This document shows, piece by piece, positions 1 through 31,392 of a stretch of DNA of 64,000 nt; positions within the stretch are counted from its first letter, which is position 1, and every line of letters begins with the position of its first letter. The translations under genes were made by a program, and so were the position numbers. Location: assembly GCF_020382885.2 (NCBI RefSeq), contig NC_058499.1, positions 10,153,872-10,217,871 of the forward strand. The letters run 5' to 3'. This DNA comes from Scatophagus argus (taxonomy: Eukaryota; Chordata; Actinopteri; Scatophagidae). A model generated the notes under the pieces. It did not search any database and was not told the origin of the DNA. It was given only the letters and a program-made list of their open reading frames with translations.

Positions 1-290
1 CAGGACGTTCAACTCCAGCGGCGGACCGTCGATACGCGTAACCTGTTTGTCGTGAAGCTGAGCAGTGGGAATCCAAGACTGTAAACTGAACAGTTGCCGT
101 CCAACAGACAGCGCAGACGTTTGTTCCCAGAAACGCAGTCGCACAGGAGGCAACGCGTGAGCAGGTGTGTGTTAGGTGAGCGTGCAGGTAACCCAACCTG
201 AGAGGGGCGGAGCTTCGCGGACACTTCACTGGGGGTGGGTCGGTCGAGCCGGACTTTTCCCACTCAGTTTGCTGAAAGTTTGGGTGCATG
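1..290. other. CpG-rich patch at left edge, possible promoter or 5' exon of an unseen gene
   Basis: This stretch is richer in G+C and CpG than the flanking DNA and contains a GC-box-like GGGGCGG near 205. An 84-codon frame is open on the minus strand, but its translation resembles no family I know. It could be the first exon or promoter of a gene lying to the left. Nothing firmer can be said. 291-650 holds no recognisable gene. Confidence 0.25.
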
Positions 291-650
291 TTAGTGGTGC
301 AGCTCACTCATTTGTTTCATTAACCTGAATTACATGAAGCAGCAACAGCCCACACCGTGTATTTTTAATTGTAACTCTTATTGTTGTTGTTTTATCACCG
401 CATAGTGTACTCTTATTCTTATATCTAGTACATATACTGTAAGTCTTAGGGGTAAAGCAGTGGTTTCTAGCATTTTTGGCTTGTGATCCCTTAAAATTAA
501 GCTGTCGAATATGTGACATTGCAAGCTATGGCCTTCAAGTGGAGCTCTGGGCAGTTTTCCCCTCTTAGACAGTTTGATTGGAAGTTTATCCTCTATTTTT
601 CTAAGCAATTCACAAGATAAAATTACAAGATACTTAAAATATGTAACACA

Positions 651-1191
651 TACACTATACAGATGGAAAGATTGGGACACCTGACCATTACACCAACAGG
701 GGCTTTAATGACATCACATTCTGAATAAATAGACAGCTTTGCAGCTGTAACAGCTTCCACTCTTCTGGGAAGGCTTTGCACAAGGTTTTGCAATATTTAT
801 ATGACCATTTATGCCCATTCATGCAGTAGAACAATAGTGAGGTGGGGCACTAATGTTGGAAGATAAGGCCTGTCTAACAATCTACGTTCCATTTCATCCC
901 AAAGACATTTGATGGGATCAAGGTCAGGACTCTGTGTGGGCCGCTCAATTCTTCACACGCCAAACTCATCCAGCCATGTCTTTATGGACTTTGCTTTATG
1001 CACTGGGTCACAGTCATGCTGGAATAGAAAAGGGGCCTTCCCCAAACTTTTGGAAGCATAGCATTGTCCAAAATGTCTCGATACACTGAAGTATTAAAAT
1101 TTCCCTTCACTAGAAGTAAGGAGCTGAGCCCAACCCATGAAAAACAGCCGCATAAAGAGGTGTGTCTGGATACTTTTGTCTATACGGTGTA
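651..1191 (-). mobile_element. Tc1/mariner-type non-autonomous element, copy 1
   Basis: The ends are related inverted repeats: TACACTATACAGATGG at the left, and TACACCGTATAGACAAAAG read inward on the minus strand from the right, both starting with the TA expected of Tc1/mariner insertions. Read on the minus strand, the middle encodes the last part of a Tc1 transposase (SPDLDPIKCLWDE, then LTIVLLHEWA). About 541 bp in total, it is far shorter than an intact 1.3-1.6 kb Tc1 and lacks the N-terminal DNA-binding region. The catalytic Glu expected after 'SPDLNPI' is Lys, as in the two other copies in this window (44668-45105 and 63559-64000). Confidence 0.8.
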
Positions 1192-2270
1192 TTTTGTGTA
1201 ACAGAGAGATTCTCTGATTGAACCTCTGATTCATCCTGGGACTCTTTGGGACCCTGACCCCAGGTTTGTGTAACATACAAAACCTTATATGAGAATAGCA
1301 ACACTTATGTGGCAATGAAAAACAGATTTTAAAAATGCTGTTTATGACTGATACAAATGCAATTACCAACGCCAAATATGACTAATGATTTTATACGCAA
1401 GCTCCTCAGTCATAAAAATATAAATAAATAATTAAATAAATAAATAATTTCTTCTTCAGAGGTTTAACTCGGTGCAGCAAATAAGTTATCTGGTTTGAAC
1501 TAGTTGGACTCAACAGCGTGGATGAAAGAGGAGCAACAGTGTGGAACACTGCCCAGGTTTCATTTTCACTGGCTGGTAAGAATGACCACTTTGTCCAGCT
1601 GCAAGTGTGCTGTCCCTGCAAAGAAAATCATTAAGATAATGGTGCTGCCCTGTCCTTCATATGAAAAACCACTTGAACGACCATGTTTTAACAAAAGTTA
1701 AAAGAACAAAATGGACACACTCCTCATGATACCAACAGCAACAGAGTCGGTGAAAGGCACAATCGTTTGTCTGTGTGCTTGGCTGTTGCTCAAGCACAGG
1801 TACTCTGAAACATGATTTGTTTTAATACTGGTTGCTTTGGAAACCTTGGCATTTGGTTTGATCATTAACTTAAGTTGTCAGCGGTGAGAAACAACCTGTC
1901 TGAAGAATGTAGGTTAGGAAATGGCTAAAAGTCATAATGAAAAAAAAATCCTCTTCACCTAACTGAATGAAGCGCTGAGGATCAGGTTATATTAGGTTAT
2001 ATTATATATACAGTTAAAGGTGTAATGAGCTAACCGAAAAATTGAAAAATTTCATGTCAGCTAGATAAAATTTGTGGTACGACAAAACAGACTGTAGCAC
2101 AACTAGAAGCACTTTATAGATTCAATATGAATATTGAAAGGTTATTTGGTACACAGTGGAAAAGAAAATGTTCCTTTTTTAGTACTAAAATCAGTGTTGT
2201 TACAATTCAAACCAAAACGATTCTGCCCTCTACTGGAGAAAAGATGAACAAGCATGAAATTTAGATGTAG
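1192..2270. other. intergenic, no gene recognised
   Basis: AT-rich sequence with short simple repeats (for example a TAAATAAA run near 1421-1450 and a TATATTAGG run near 1985-2010). Short open frames on both strands look random and show no splice or family signature. Confidence 0.5.
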
Positions 2271-2274
2271 TATG

Positions 2275-2280
2275 TTTAAT
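2275..2280 (-). promoter_or_regulatory. candidate poly(A) signal (ATTAAA) of the tmem80-like gene
   Basis: TTTAAT on the plus strand reads ATTAAA on the minus strand, about 700 bases beyond the proposed stop codon of the minus-strand gene at 2979-5360. It is a variant signal chosen by position only, so the 3' end remains open. Confidence 0.3.
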
Positions 2281-2978
2281 AGTAAATGATGATCAATAAA
2301 TGATCAAAAATAACACAAATATAGTTTTTATCTTTGACACACGAAAAAATATACAGAACAATGTAAGGAAATAACGAATAAAAATACAATCTGTGACTGT
2401 GTTTTCTATGACACAGAGGCCTGACTGCACCAAAGTGAAATCCCTGAGTGACCTTCACTGCAAAAGTTAAAACACTCACTTGTATAAAGTCAGCTATAAA
2501 AATAAAAGTCCCAACAAACAATCTTCACCTTACAGATATTCAAACTGTCATATGTTATTTCAAAGATGGGCTGCGAGTTCAGCTGTAGCATACATCACGA
2601 CAAAGGAGAGGAGGCTTTTTCAGGAATACGCACTGAAAGACACAGACAAGAACAAATATAAATGTGTTATTATCATACGTGAAACAACATCTTAACAAAC
2701 TTTATGCATGTGAAACACAAAAAGTCATTATAGGGTGCGAGACACTGTTTAGTTGCGAAAAATCAATCTGGCAAATGACTGCATGTCTGGTTTAGTTTTG
2801 TTTCATCCACATTGATTTACAAATGCATTTCAGCCACCAGCCACGTGAATAGACAACATCTGTCTTTTCAGAATAAGGGTCTGCACTGTTGTCATCAGAT
2901 CTATCTTGGGAGGAAAATTTGAGGATGTGACGACATTGCACGAGGTATTCAGTATCACTTGAATGAATGCCACCCATA

Positions 2979-5360
2979 TCAATAATTCATACAAGTCCTA
3001 AAAGGAACCAGGGCTTATTTCATTCATGGACAAAAGCATGAACAAAAGCAAAGCTTGGTGCTGTCGGGCATTTCAAAACATACGTATGAAATGCTAATTA
3101 TGTCGACATATCTTGTCAATCAAAATAAATGGAGCTTGAAATGTAGGCCAGTCTCTTCATGGGATAATGGAGTACGTTATCTATGTTTGATAGCAGATGT
3201 TGTAACGTACCGACCTGTCTGTCATTCGTGCTGACATGGAAACATATCAAAAATAGACGCTCACATGTTACTTTGATAAAAGCTTCTTTGTCTATCATGA
3301 CTCGAGACGTTTAATATAAAATGTTGATTATGAAAACAAATGAGAGTGGAACTGACCTGGCCAGTCGTGCTAAAGTGCTGAAAGCCAGGACTCCATCTAA
3401 GCCATAGGCAACGAGTAGGACACTGCTGATGATCACGTCTGCTCTCATCACGTATGTCTGCCACACCAGGAAGTAGACCGTCAGCAGGATAGTTGTCCCC
3501 GTCACAAAGAGGTTACCCAGAATATAACCCTCACTCTCCATCAGGTTGCCCTTCACACCTGCAGACATGGGCCGGACACACAAGGCGGCTGTCATTTAAG
3601 TTAAATCTGCTGTGTTCTGTTGTTTAAAGGAAAACTACAAAAGAACAACAGAGAGCATTACAAATTGGGGTCATGGCGTTTACCAGGCAGTGAGGGTCAA
3701 AAACAAATTATGCTGTAAGTTGTATCACAATAAATGTTGGATCCAGTTTTTTCAAACTTGACCTATACTGGGGATTAAAATCAGAATATCAGAATATCCA
3801 AAATTATTTTACTTATGGCTCTTCGGTGGAGATCATCTTTAAATATTATTGTTGTATTCAGTGCACTAGACATTGTCATGTACTTTACCTAAATACTGCC
3901 AACCATTTTTCAAAGCAGTTCATAGCTTTTTATATCAATATACTGGATGTGGTTTTGCCACCCTACACTTATTTTAGCAAACAACACATTTGCAGAGACT
4001 TTAAACTTTGACAAAGTAGGTTCTATTATATTCTGCTCTCTGCTCTCTTTATTTTATATTTATTGAGTTATGGCCATTATTATTATGTTATGTTTGTGTG
4101 TTATGTTATGTTATGGTCATCATTTTCATGTGCACTGGATTCATAAACCATGTTTCCAGAAAATTGATTCTACAAGGCAAACAATAATCATGAAGAAACA
4201 TCATAAAGATGTTGTAGCAGCAACAGTAGCAAAATTCAGGACAAATCAGGACAAATTTAAAAGCTGCAAGAAAGTCTGAATCATGTCACTCCATTTACGA
4301 CATCTGATATATATAATAATCAGTACATGTAAGCAAGAGCTTACATGTACTGCAAGAGCTTACTTTCCTTCTTTCTCCCTGTGTTACTCCTGTTTATTGT
4401 TTCTCTTTTATTTATTATAAAAATATGTTAAATCAAATTTTAAATCTAAAACATTTTATCTTTCCCCAGCCAAATAAAAATGTGTAAAATTAATATTTAA
4501 ATGTACTGTAATTAATGGCTACCTGGCAGATTAAAAACTGCATTCATCGACCTAATAAAGAAGGACATGCTTAGGAAAATGGTTGGCAAAAAATAATGTA
4601 TAATAATGAAATCAAGTTTACACAAACTGTATGCAGAAACTGGCATGCCCATCAGAGGGAAATATGCTAAAATGACAACGTGATCACATCAAAAGCATGC
4701 CTGAAATCGATCTTGGTTCAATATGTTCTCTCACCACAGAATAAATGGAGCAAGTTCAGAGCAGCCAGGAGAAACAGGAGACCGACATCACAGACCAGAG
4801 CATCGGCAGGGTAAGTCAGCATCAGGCCTGTCAGCAACAGACACACTCATTGCTCTCAACAGGTACATTAAAAACACACTGTGTGAACATTACACGTTCA
4901 GCACTCACTCTTTGTGATGATCAAGCCGAGGGTGAACAGGAAATAGAGGACAAAGTAGACTGATGTCAGTGTCAGTAGCAGCTGGAAAGTAACAGATGAC
5001 AGCTGGATTTAAAGTTAAGGTGTTAACATCCACCATCACACTGTCGGTGACGGGGGGAGATAGAGAGAGAGAGAGAGACGTCTCTCCTTTTCTCAAGGCT
5101 TTACATTAGGAATACTCAGTTGAATGTACTGAAAAGGATACTACACTTGCTGTTCTTCCTAGAGGGAGAGAAACCGACAGAAACGTAATTAACACGGGTC
5201 ATTTTCTCAATATTCTTGGAATAACACGTTTAATCGTAGTAGTATTGGCTCTTTAAAGTTGCCGTAAACAATATGAATGACTCGTTCAGTGGTTTAACGT
5301 TAAAGCGTGTCAGCAGCAACCATAGCAACGCGTCTACCTACCTGATCCGGGCATCGCCAT
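2979..5360 (-). CDS. tmem80: TMEM80/TMEM216-family transmembrane protein (probably tmem80)
   Basis: Six coding exons in order on the minus strand: 5342-5360, 5130-5158, 4909-4981, 4735-4827, 3357-3558 and 2979-2997. All phases agree and give about 144 residues, normal for the family. Four hydrophobic segments are seen, including VYFVLYFLFTLGLII, ALVCDVGLLFLLAAL and TTILLTVYFLVWQTYV. Family landmarks are KS..TYP after helix 1, GVKGNLME between helices 2 and 3, and VWQTYVMRADVI in helix 3. The last two fit TMEM80 better than TMEM216, which has LLLQTYVLRLEVI. Proteins of this family sit at the ciliary transition zone and basal body. The first two exons and the tiny last exon (giving a C-terminus RTCMNY) are the least certain parts. 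The last exon was chosen from a good polypyrimidine acceptor at 2998-3012. TMEM216 is the alternative identity. Confidence 0.75.
4321..4352. repeat. perfect 14-bp inverted repeat with 4-nt loop
   Basis: The left arm CAGTACATGTAAGC (4321-4334) and right arm GCTTACATGTACTG (4339-4352) are exact reverse complements around the loop AAGA. The phrase GCAAGAGCTTAC recurs directly just downstream. It lies in an intron of the tmem80-like gene on the opposite strand and is probably the core of a decayed small repeat. Confidence 0.8.
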
Positions 5361-7079
5361 TTTTATTTTTAACTCGGCTCGTTCACTTCGAACCAGAAAG
5401 GTTTATGTCTCCTCCTATTGGATGGAGGGGGAACTGCAGCATCAGAGCGCAGACCAATAACGGCAAATGTGAAAGGATAAATGTATATATTTCTTATATA
5501 CTTCTGTGCATAAGTGCTTAAGGTTCCGGTCACAATGCAAACATGTCGATTAGTGCATTACCTTCTGAGCGTTGATCATTAACAGTAAACAATAAACTCT
5601 TTGCTGACTGACTGGAAGGTGTGGGTTTGAACCCTGCTCCATCCATCCACCAACACTGTCAGGTAAATCAGTAGGCTATTTAAACTGCTGGTAACTGCTA
5701 CGTTAAATCTCCCTGTTAAAAGACTAAATTGATTGCATAAAAACTTCAAAGCTTCACTAATAAATACAGTCAAGTCTCAACTAAACTACTTTGTTTTCAG
5801 CCACTGCAGCACACAGTTTATCATGCCACTTAAGTTTTTCAAATGATGAAATCAGTATTAGAGGAGGAAGACACTTTTTTACGTATTCCCTGCAGTCTCA
5901 CTCATGCCTAACCTAAACCTTAAACCACACCTCTCCCTAACTTTAAGCCTAAAATGTAAAATTTAACCAGCTGGGGACCTGCTTTGTCTCTCAAGCATGA
6001 GGCGAGTCTTCATAATGGAACTTAGCAGAAATGGTACAAGTGGGCTGCACACTCACACACACACACACCCACACACATCCACACACATGCAGTTACAGAG
6101 CTACATGAGATAAGAAATATAGAACACAAAAATAAACTGCTGTAGCATAGCCAGCTGTTTCATTGTCTCCTGCAGCCTGTATCTGTTTCTCTTTCTTGCT
6201 TGTCCTCTGAAACAATCTACATAGTGTGGCTGAAAGAACAGAGGCGTTGTTTGGGTTGAATGAAGGAAAAAGCAAGGGGGTGGGGGTGTGGAGAGGGAGA
6301 TGCTCCAGCTGTGGGGGAACAAGACAACACAACAGCATCTCACATGTGGGTGGGTGGAGGGGTGTGGGCGTCAAGGCTGCAGGGGCTGCACACAGTGGCA
6401 TTGTTATAAGGGGTGGTGGGGTGGGGGACGCAGCTGATAAGGTTTAGAGAAATGGATCGTTCGCTCAAATCCTCCCCTTGGGAAGCCTTGACAAGAAACA
6501 CTCCTCTACTGTATGGTAGTTTAAGCTGGAGGAATTCAAAAAGGCCCCACAGAAATCTCTTAAAACACTGAAAGATACCGTAGATGAAATATTCACAAAT
6601 GTTTTTACTAGATCAGACAGAGAGAAAATATTTATTTTTAGGATAATGAATCAGGTTAGAACTGAACATGAAGGCACAAAATGACATTAGACCAATGTTT
6701 TTGTTTTTCTCCTCAGGATTGACAGGACTACATGTCTGTTTTCACATGATTACAGCAAAATCAAATATTTATATGACCTGCAAATTAAAAAGTTCAGTCA
6801 GAAGGCTTTAAAATCTGTTGTAACCCCTGCTAACTTTAGAGCCTTTGTTAGGATATACCAGTAAACTCAAAATAAAACAACAAGAAATAAAGAGAGAAAC
6901 TTTAGGAAGGGGATTCCCTTTTCCAGGCTGCAAAGAAATGTAGTATGTGTTGCACAGTAGACAAATCGAAGCAGTGAAGTGACAATATGTAATGAGTCTG
7001 TTTTAAAAAGTTTTACAACATGATAACACATTTTTTTTTGTTCAGGAAAGCCCGGATGTTTATACAGAAATCGTTCGTT
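5361..7079. other. intergenic between tmem80-like gene and myrf
   Basis: No coding gene recognised. It holds a CA-rich microsatellite at about 6050-6090, a G-rich stretch at about 6270-6430 (GGGTGGGGG-type runs) and AT-rich DNA. The frames at 6093-6401 (-) and 6226-6447 (+) are translations of this low-complexity sequence. Confidence 0.5.
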
Positions 7080-7390
7080 CGTTTTCTTAAAATAATGAAT
7101 TATATTATGAATGGCTGATTATCTATATATATAATTGTTCTATGAAAAGTCATAAAACAATGCACATCACAGCTCCGGAGCCTGCATGAATGCATTCAGA
7201 TTGCTTCATTTGTCCACTAGTCCAACAGCTGACTTTCTCACTTCCTGAGATGCGAGAACCAACAAAGATTTAATTTTTATTTATTTTAATTATTGTGTTT
7301 AAAATCAAATGATAAATCCGCCATTAAAGTATAATTGCCAATGAATTTTCTTTTGATAACCGATCAATCGAGTAACTGTTGCAGCTCATT
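7080..7390. mobile_element. decayed hAT-like non-autonomous element (tentative)
   Basis: The segment ends in CGATCAATCGAGTAACTGTTGCAGCTC, shown here in parts: CGATCAATCGAG then TAACTGTTGCAGCTC. This resembles the 'ATCGATTAATCG...GTTGCAGCTC' termini of small hAT-like elements that litter teleost genomes. Family assignment is from memory and the left boundary is approximate. Confidence 0.3.
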
Positions 7391-7496
7391 TTACGTGGTC
7401 TTTAAGAGATAAAAAACAAAATAGCCTAATGTGAAGAAATGAAACTGATGAAATGGTAGGAAACCAACTGCTAAGAACCACAAACAACAAGAAGTT

Positions 7497-8091
7497 TTGA
7501 TGTCCGGGGGATGTTTGCATCAGCCCGGCGCACATCCCTCACCTGCCTCAGCTCCTCTCCTCCGACTCTGTGCTGCACACATCCTGTCTGAGAGGGAGAG
7601 GAGAAGGAGGAAGGGAGTCCACAGCAGGGACCTGGGAGTCAAGTTTAGCCAAACCTTTACGCACGCTTGTTTCGGAAGGCATTTATTTACCTGACGATTT
7701 TTACATTTCTCAGCAGGATGCTTGTATTTTTCTAAAAGTAAGCTGAATATTATTATGAAGCTTTTGGGAACTGAAGTGTCCCTTTTTTACGTTGTTCTCA
7801 TGCGGGTTCTGGTTGGCACCTTAAATTAAGAAAAGTGTGGGTTTAAAGTTATAGCCTTCAGCTCGGCGTCATTGGAGGCGTTTGGTTGAGGGACGTCAGT
7901 CCAGCGCCAGGCTGCTGAACGGGAGAAAGAAGCTCTCCGCATGAAGCCTTGGATTAATGTGAAGTAAAACAAGAAGACGTAAGAATATCACCTGAGCTCC
8001 GTGATGTACATGTGAAAGTTTCCCCGATCCGAATTGATTTCGTTCGGACAAGGGGAGACTTTAATGGATTTTTTATGTGGGACCCGCTAGG
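7497..8091 (+). promoter_or_regulatory. myrf 5' UTR and probable promoter region
   Basis: This GC-richer stretch leads without a splice acceptor into the first coding exon of myrf at 8092. An upstream ATG at 8064 opens a short frame that stops just before the myrf ATG, so it is a possible upstream ORF. No TATA box was evident and the transcription start cannot be placed. Confidence 0.45.
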
Positions 8092-26261
<18,170 letters not shown>

Positions 26262-28380
26262 GAAGGAAAGGATGTCTCACAGTGCCTTTACAATAAACCA
26301 CATTTTTCATTTGTGGTTCCATTTGTACACTGTTGTGATGGGGTCGGGTTTTGTCTCATTATTGTAAATTATTTTTAAAGATATTCATACAGAACAAACT
26401 ATACATCACTGTCTCCCCTCCATGTGTATATGCATTAAGACATCTCTTTTTGTTGTGATCACTGGAATTTCAAACACTGTTTAATGTTTTTTTTTTTTTT
26501 GTCTGTCACTGAAGATGTTTTAGATCACTGTAACTGTCAACTATGTTATGTCACTCTTACCTCCTATTTTGTAAGTAACATCCATGGGTTTATAGCTCAC
26601 TTAATCACTGATGACTACATCTTCCAAACATAATGTAAGCCATAATTACTTTTTAGCATTACTTAAGTTTCATAATGAAGTCCAGGCTAAAAGGTGACAC
26701 TGCATTCATTTTTGTTGATTTTTTTGTATATACAATGAATCTGCACACTGCAACCAATTTCAACCGAAAAGAGAAAAAAACACCTTTTTATACACTGGAG
26801 AGCAAATTGTCGGCTTCTGATAGAGGCCTCAGTGAATGGTTTCAACTTGCCCTGGAAATATACCTCAGTAGTGCAAACTGGCAAATCCTGAGTCTCCACA
26901 GCGGAGCATCCTGTTTGAGGCTACTGCCGCAGTCAACTAGACTGTCTGCTGTCTCCTCATGCAAAATCTGATTTAACACTGTACAAAACAGGAAATACTC
27001 TACAGTATTCACATCTCAGTTGTGATATTGAATCGAACTTCATATTGTAACAAAAACTGTTTATGCCTATGACAGAATATTACACAGAATTCCTTTTTTC
27101 TTTTTAAATGATCACTCCTTAAACGTGCATTTGAAGACCACTGAGTCATGCTCATTTTAGCAAATTCACTGGATTACATGCGATAAGACTGGATAAGCAA
27201 ACAAATCACTGGAAATGAATATGTTGAAACACTGACAGCTTTTAGCGTCCGATAGCGGAAATGCAAACACAGTATTTCAAGAAACACTGGAATAGCTCAC
27301 ACTGTATTTTGCTAAATGGACAGAATGCTGGTAAGGCAATAAATGGCATATGTCATGTCAGGTGCATGCCCAATCATTTTTCTTAAACGATACATCTCAG
27401 CTCAGAGGAAACTTAAAATCAGCTTTGGTAATTACATTTTGCTCGATCTTAAAGCTGAGAAGCAGTTGCAATTTTGTACGCACACTCTAGAGATAAAAAT
27501 GGATATTATACACTGGACTCTTTCATGTATTTCTCTGGATTTTTAAAATGTTTTTCCTGTGCCTATACAATTAAGAATATGCAGTCATAACACTTTAAAT
27601 ATAACTGAATTGTACTATGTTTTCTTTTCTATTAACTTTTCTTGTTTTAACTTCATTCTCCACTTAATTCTCACATGCTTTTGTTGCTTTTGTTTGCTGT
27701 TTGTTTTTGAATTCATATTCCATATGAGCGTGTGTTCAAAAAGAAAAAAAAAGTGTATCTCAAATCAACATTAAATAGGAAAAACAGCCATCGGACAAAC
27801 ATTTTTGGAATTTATCATAATATGAAGATATCGTAAAATGCTTTCAGTCTAATTATGATGACTTCAGTGGGTATAGTGTACTATTTTAGCTTATTTATAA
27901 TGCACCAGCTAGCATAATGAAACCACTGTAGCACTTTTTGCACTGTATATATGAACTGCTTTTGCTCTCTCAGTGCACCAGACTGTTTTCATATACTCTG
28001 GTAGAACTGCATTACGTGTAACTGTATAGCATAATTTTGTTACTACCAATGCTCCTTTTTATCTGATGTGTTTTATCATATTGTTTTTATAGTTGATGTT
28101 TTTTGGTTGTTGTATTATCAGTAATATATTAACTTTTAGCTAATGGAGCTCAGACATGACTGATAAGCATGAAAACAAACACACACACATGCACATGCTT
28201 TTCTGATTTTAGCACAACTTGTTAAGGCTAAGTGCCATGACACTAAAACCTCAGTACTTAAATACCACTACTTTATCATTTTAGCCCATTTTATCACTAC
28301 ATTTTCAAAGCATTTTGCCGAAAGATTTTCTGTAATACTATGGATGCATGTAGTGAATAAATTTGTGATTGAATTTTCTG
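26262..28380 (+). other. myrf 3' UTR
   Basis: About 2.1 kb of AT-rich sequence follows the myrf stop codon before the first well-placed AATAAA (28356-28361). No gene is recognised in it. The small frames at 26675-26971, 27343-27546 and 27559-27774 are unsupported. A long 3' UTR also fits MYRF in other vertebrates. Confidence 0.65.
28356..28361 (+). promoter_or_regulatory. candidate poly(A) signal of myrf
   Basis: AATAAA followed within about 30 bases by T/GT-rich sequence (TTTTCTGTTGTGTTTG). It is the best-placed signal between myrf and tmem258. Confidence 0.6.
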
Positions 28381-28826
28381 TTGTGTTTGATTGTCCAGCT
28401 GCTTTAGAAGCTAAAATAAATAATCCACTTTGTCCATTAGATGGCAGCCGAACATTTCATTGTTGTTGAGGGAAAAGATGAAGGCTTGAATGGATCCCTG
28501 AAAACCACCTCTCAGGTAGCGGATTTCTCACCAATGCAAATGAGGCAAAACAATATGAACATATGAAACAATATAAAAAACAATGATTTTGACAAGACAA
28601 AGGGACAGCTCAAGCATATGTGTTTAAGTTTATGTTTATGAGTAAGCGACAGAGATGACGTTTGTACGCAGCCAGTGAGGTTGAGTATCCTGAGAAGCTA
28701 AGCCGAGGGAATAAAATGCTCGACATCCTACGTCAAGTGTACGTCACGAAAAACCCAGGAAGCGATAGTCACTACGTGGCCTTTCCAGTTTGGATCATAG
28801 AAGCTGGAGCTCCGAATCTCTACAAA

Positions 28827-30172
<1,346 letters not shown>

Positions 30173-30764
30173 AGGTACATCTAAAATCTTATTTAAGTCT
30201 AATAGTTTTTATTTTTAATCACTCTGTTGGTTTTGCAGTGGTTACCTCTGTATCATCTTCTTCTTGTTTTCTGTAGTTTTTGGTGACTGAGTTTAAGAAT
30301 GACACATTCCAGTGGAACGAAGGACATCACACACAACACAAACTGGATTTAATTGGACTGCACTGACAATATTGTGGGATCATATGGACTCTGGTTTTCT
30401 TTTCACAAGTAAAAAGGATTTGTACAACTTTTGGTGTCTTCCTTTGTTGGTCATCATATCTGCAGTGATTTTAGCAATCCATATATCTCATAGATTTCAT
30501 ATAATTCAGTAAAATGCTGGTTAACAATTGTATTGAGACGAGTCCAGAAGTTCAAGGCAACTTGACCTGCTGGGTGCTTGAGATTAGCCGATTATTTTGG
30601 CACACACTGAAGACTATTTATGGCACGTTTTACTAGTGGCGCCTAAAACCTCAATCCCTGATTAATCTTTGTGTTAAAAATAGAGCAGTCTGTTTCACCT
30701 TGTCTCCAGGATAACACTGACTACTCTAGTGATGGAGTACACTGGGATTAGAGAAGGATTATTT

Positions 30765-30770
30765 AATAAA
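30765..30770 (+). promoter_or_regulatory. candidate poly(A) signal of tmem258
   Basis: AATAAA about 0.6 kb after the tmem258 stop. tmem138 converges on this region from the other side; 30173-31392 otherwise holds only UTR-like sequence. Confidence 0.4.
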
Positions 30771-31392
30771 AGCAACAGGAACACAATTCAAAGATCCCCA
30801 CTCAAAAACAACAGGATACACATGAAAATTGGGTTATTAAAATTACATTAACCATGTAAACAGCACATATTGACCTTACATAAGGCAAAATCAAACAACA
30901 GGTTTCTTCCTTTGTGGGGGTTTAACAGAACTTGTGCAACAAAGCTATCACTACATGTTGTTCTACAAACAGTATACACATCAAAACATGCGTGCCAACA
31001 GAGGCGATGGCATCATCTGTAACCATTTTTCACTAATCTTCTAACTTTCTTTCATTGTGTCTGCAACTCAAATTGATTTACAAAGGCCACATAGATTAAC
31101 AGACCCAATCCTGATTAATACAATACATGCCACACTTGGCTTACCTGCCACTGTAAACCATTTAACTGGCTGCTCGCTTGGCTACGAAGAGCCAGTAAAC
31201 AAACTGGTTGAGACTTCGGTTTATCCTCTTTACCCGTTGGTGAGTTCCATCAGTGTTCAACATAAGCCTACTGATTATATGTTTAATAGTGTAATGCTTT
31301 CCAAGTGTCTGTTTTAACTGATGCCCAGTGTTGTTATGCCAGAAAGGCCTTTCTTCACGGGTCCTTAAATGTCTCTCAAGCTGGTCGCTCCT

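Noticed and set aside
2792-2977. 61-codon minus-strand frame as a longer C-terminus of the tmem80-like gene
   Set aside because: It can only be reached in a frame that conflicts with the phase of the preceding exon, and it has no family resemblance.
28400-28826. FEN1 or FADS genes, neighbours of TMEM258 in mammals
   Set aside because: No FEN1 or desaturase motif was seen anywhere in the window.
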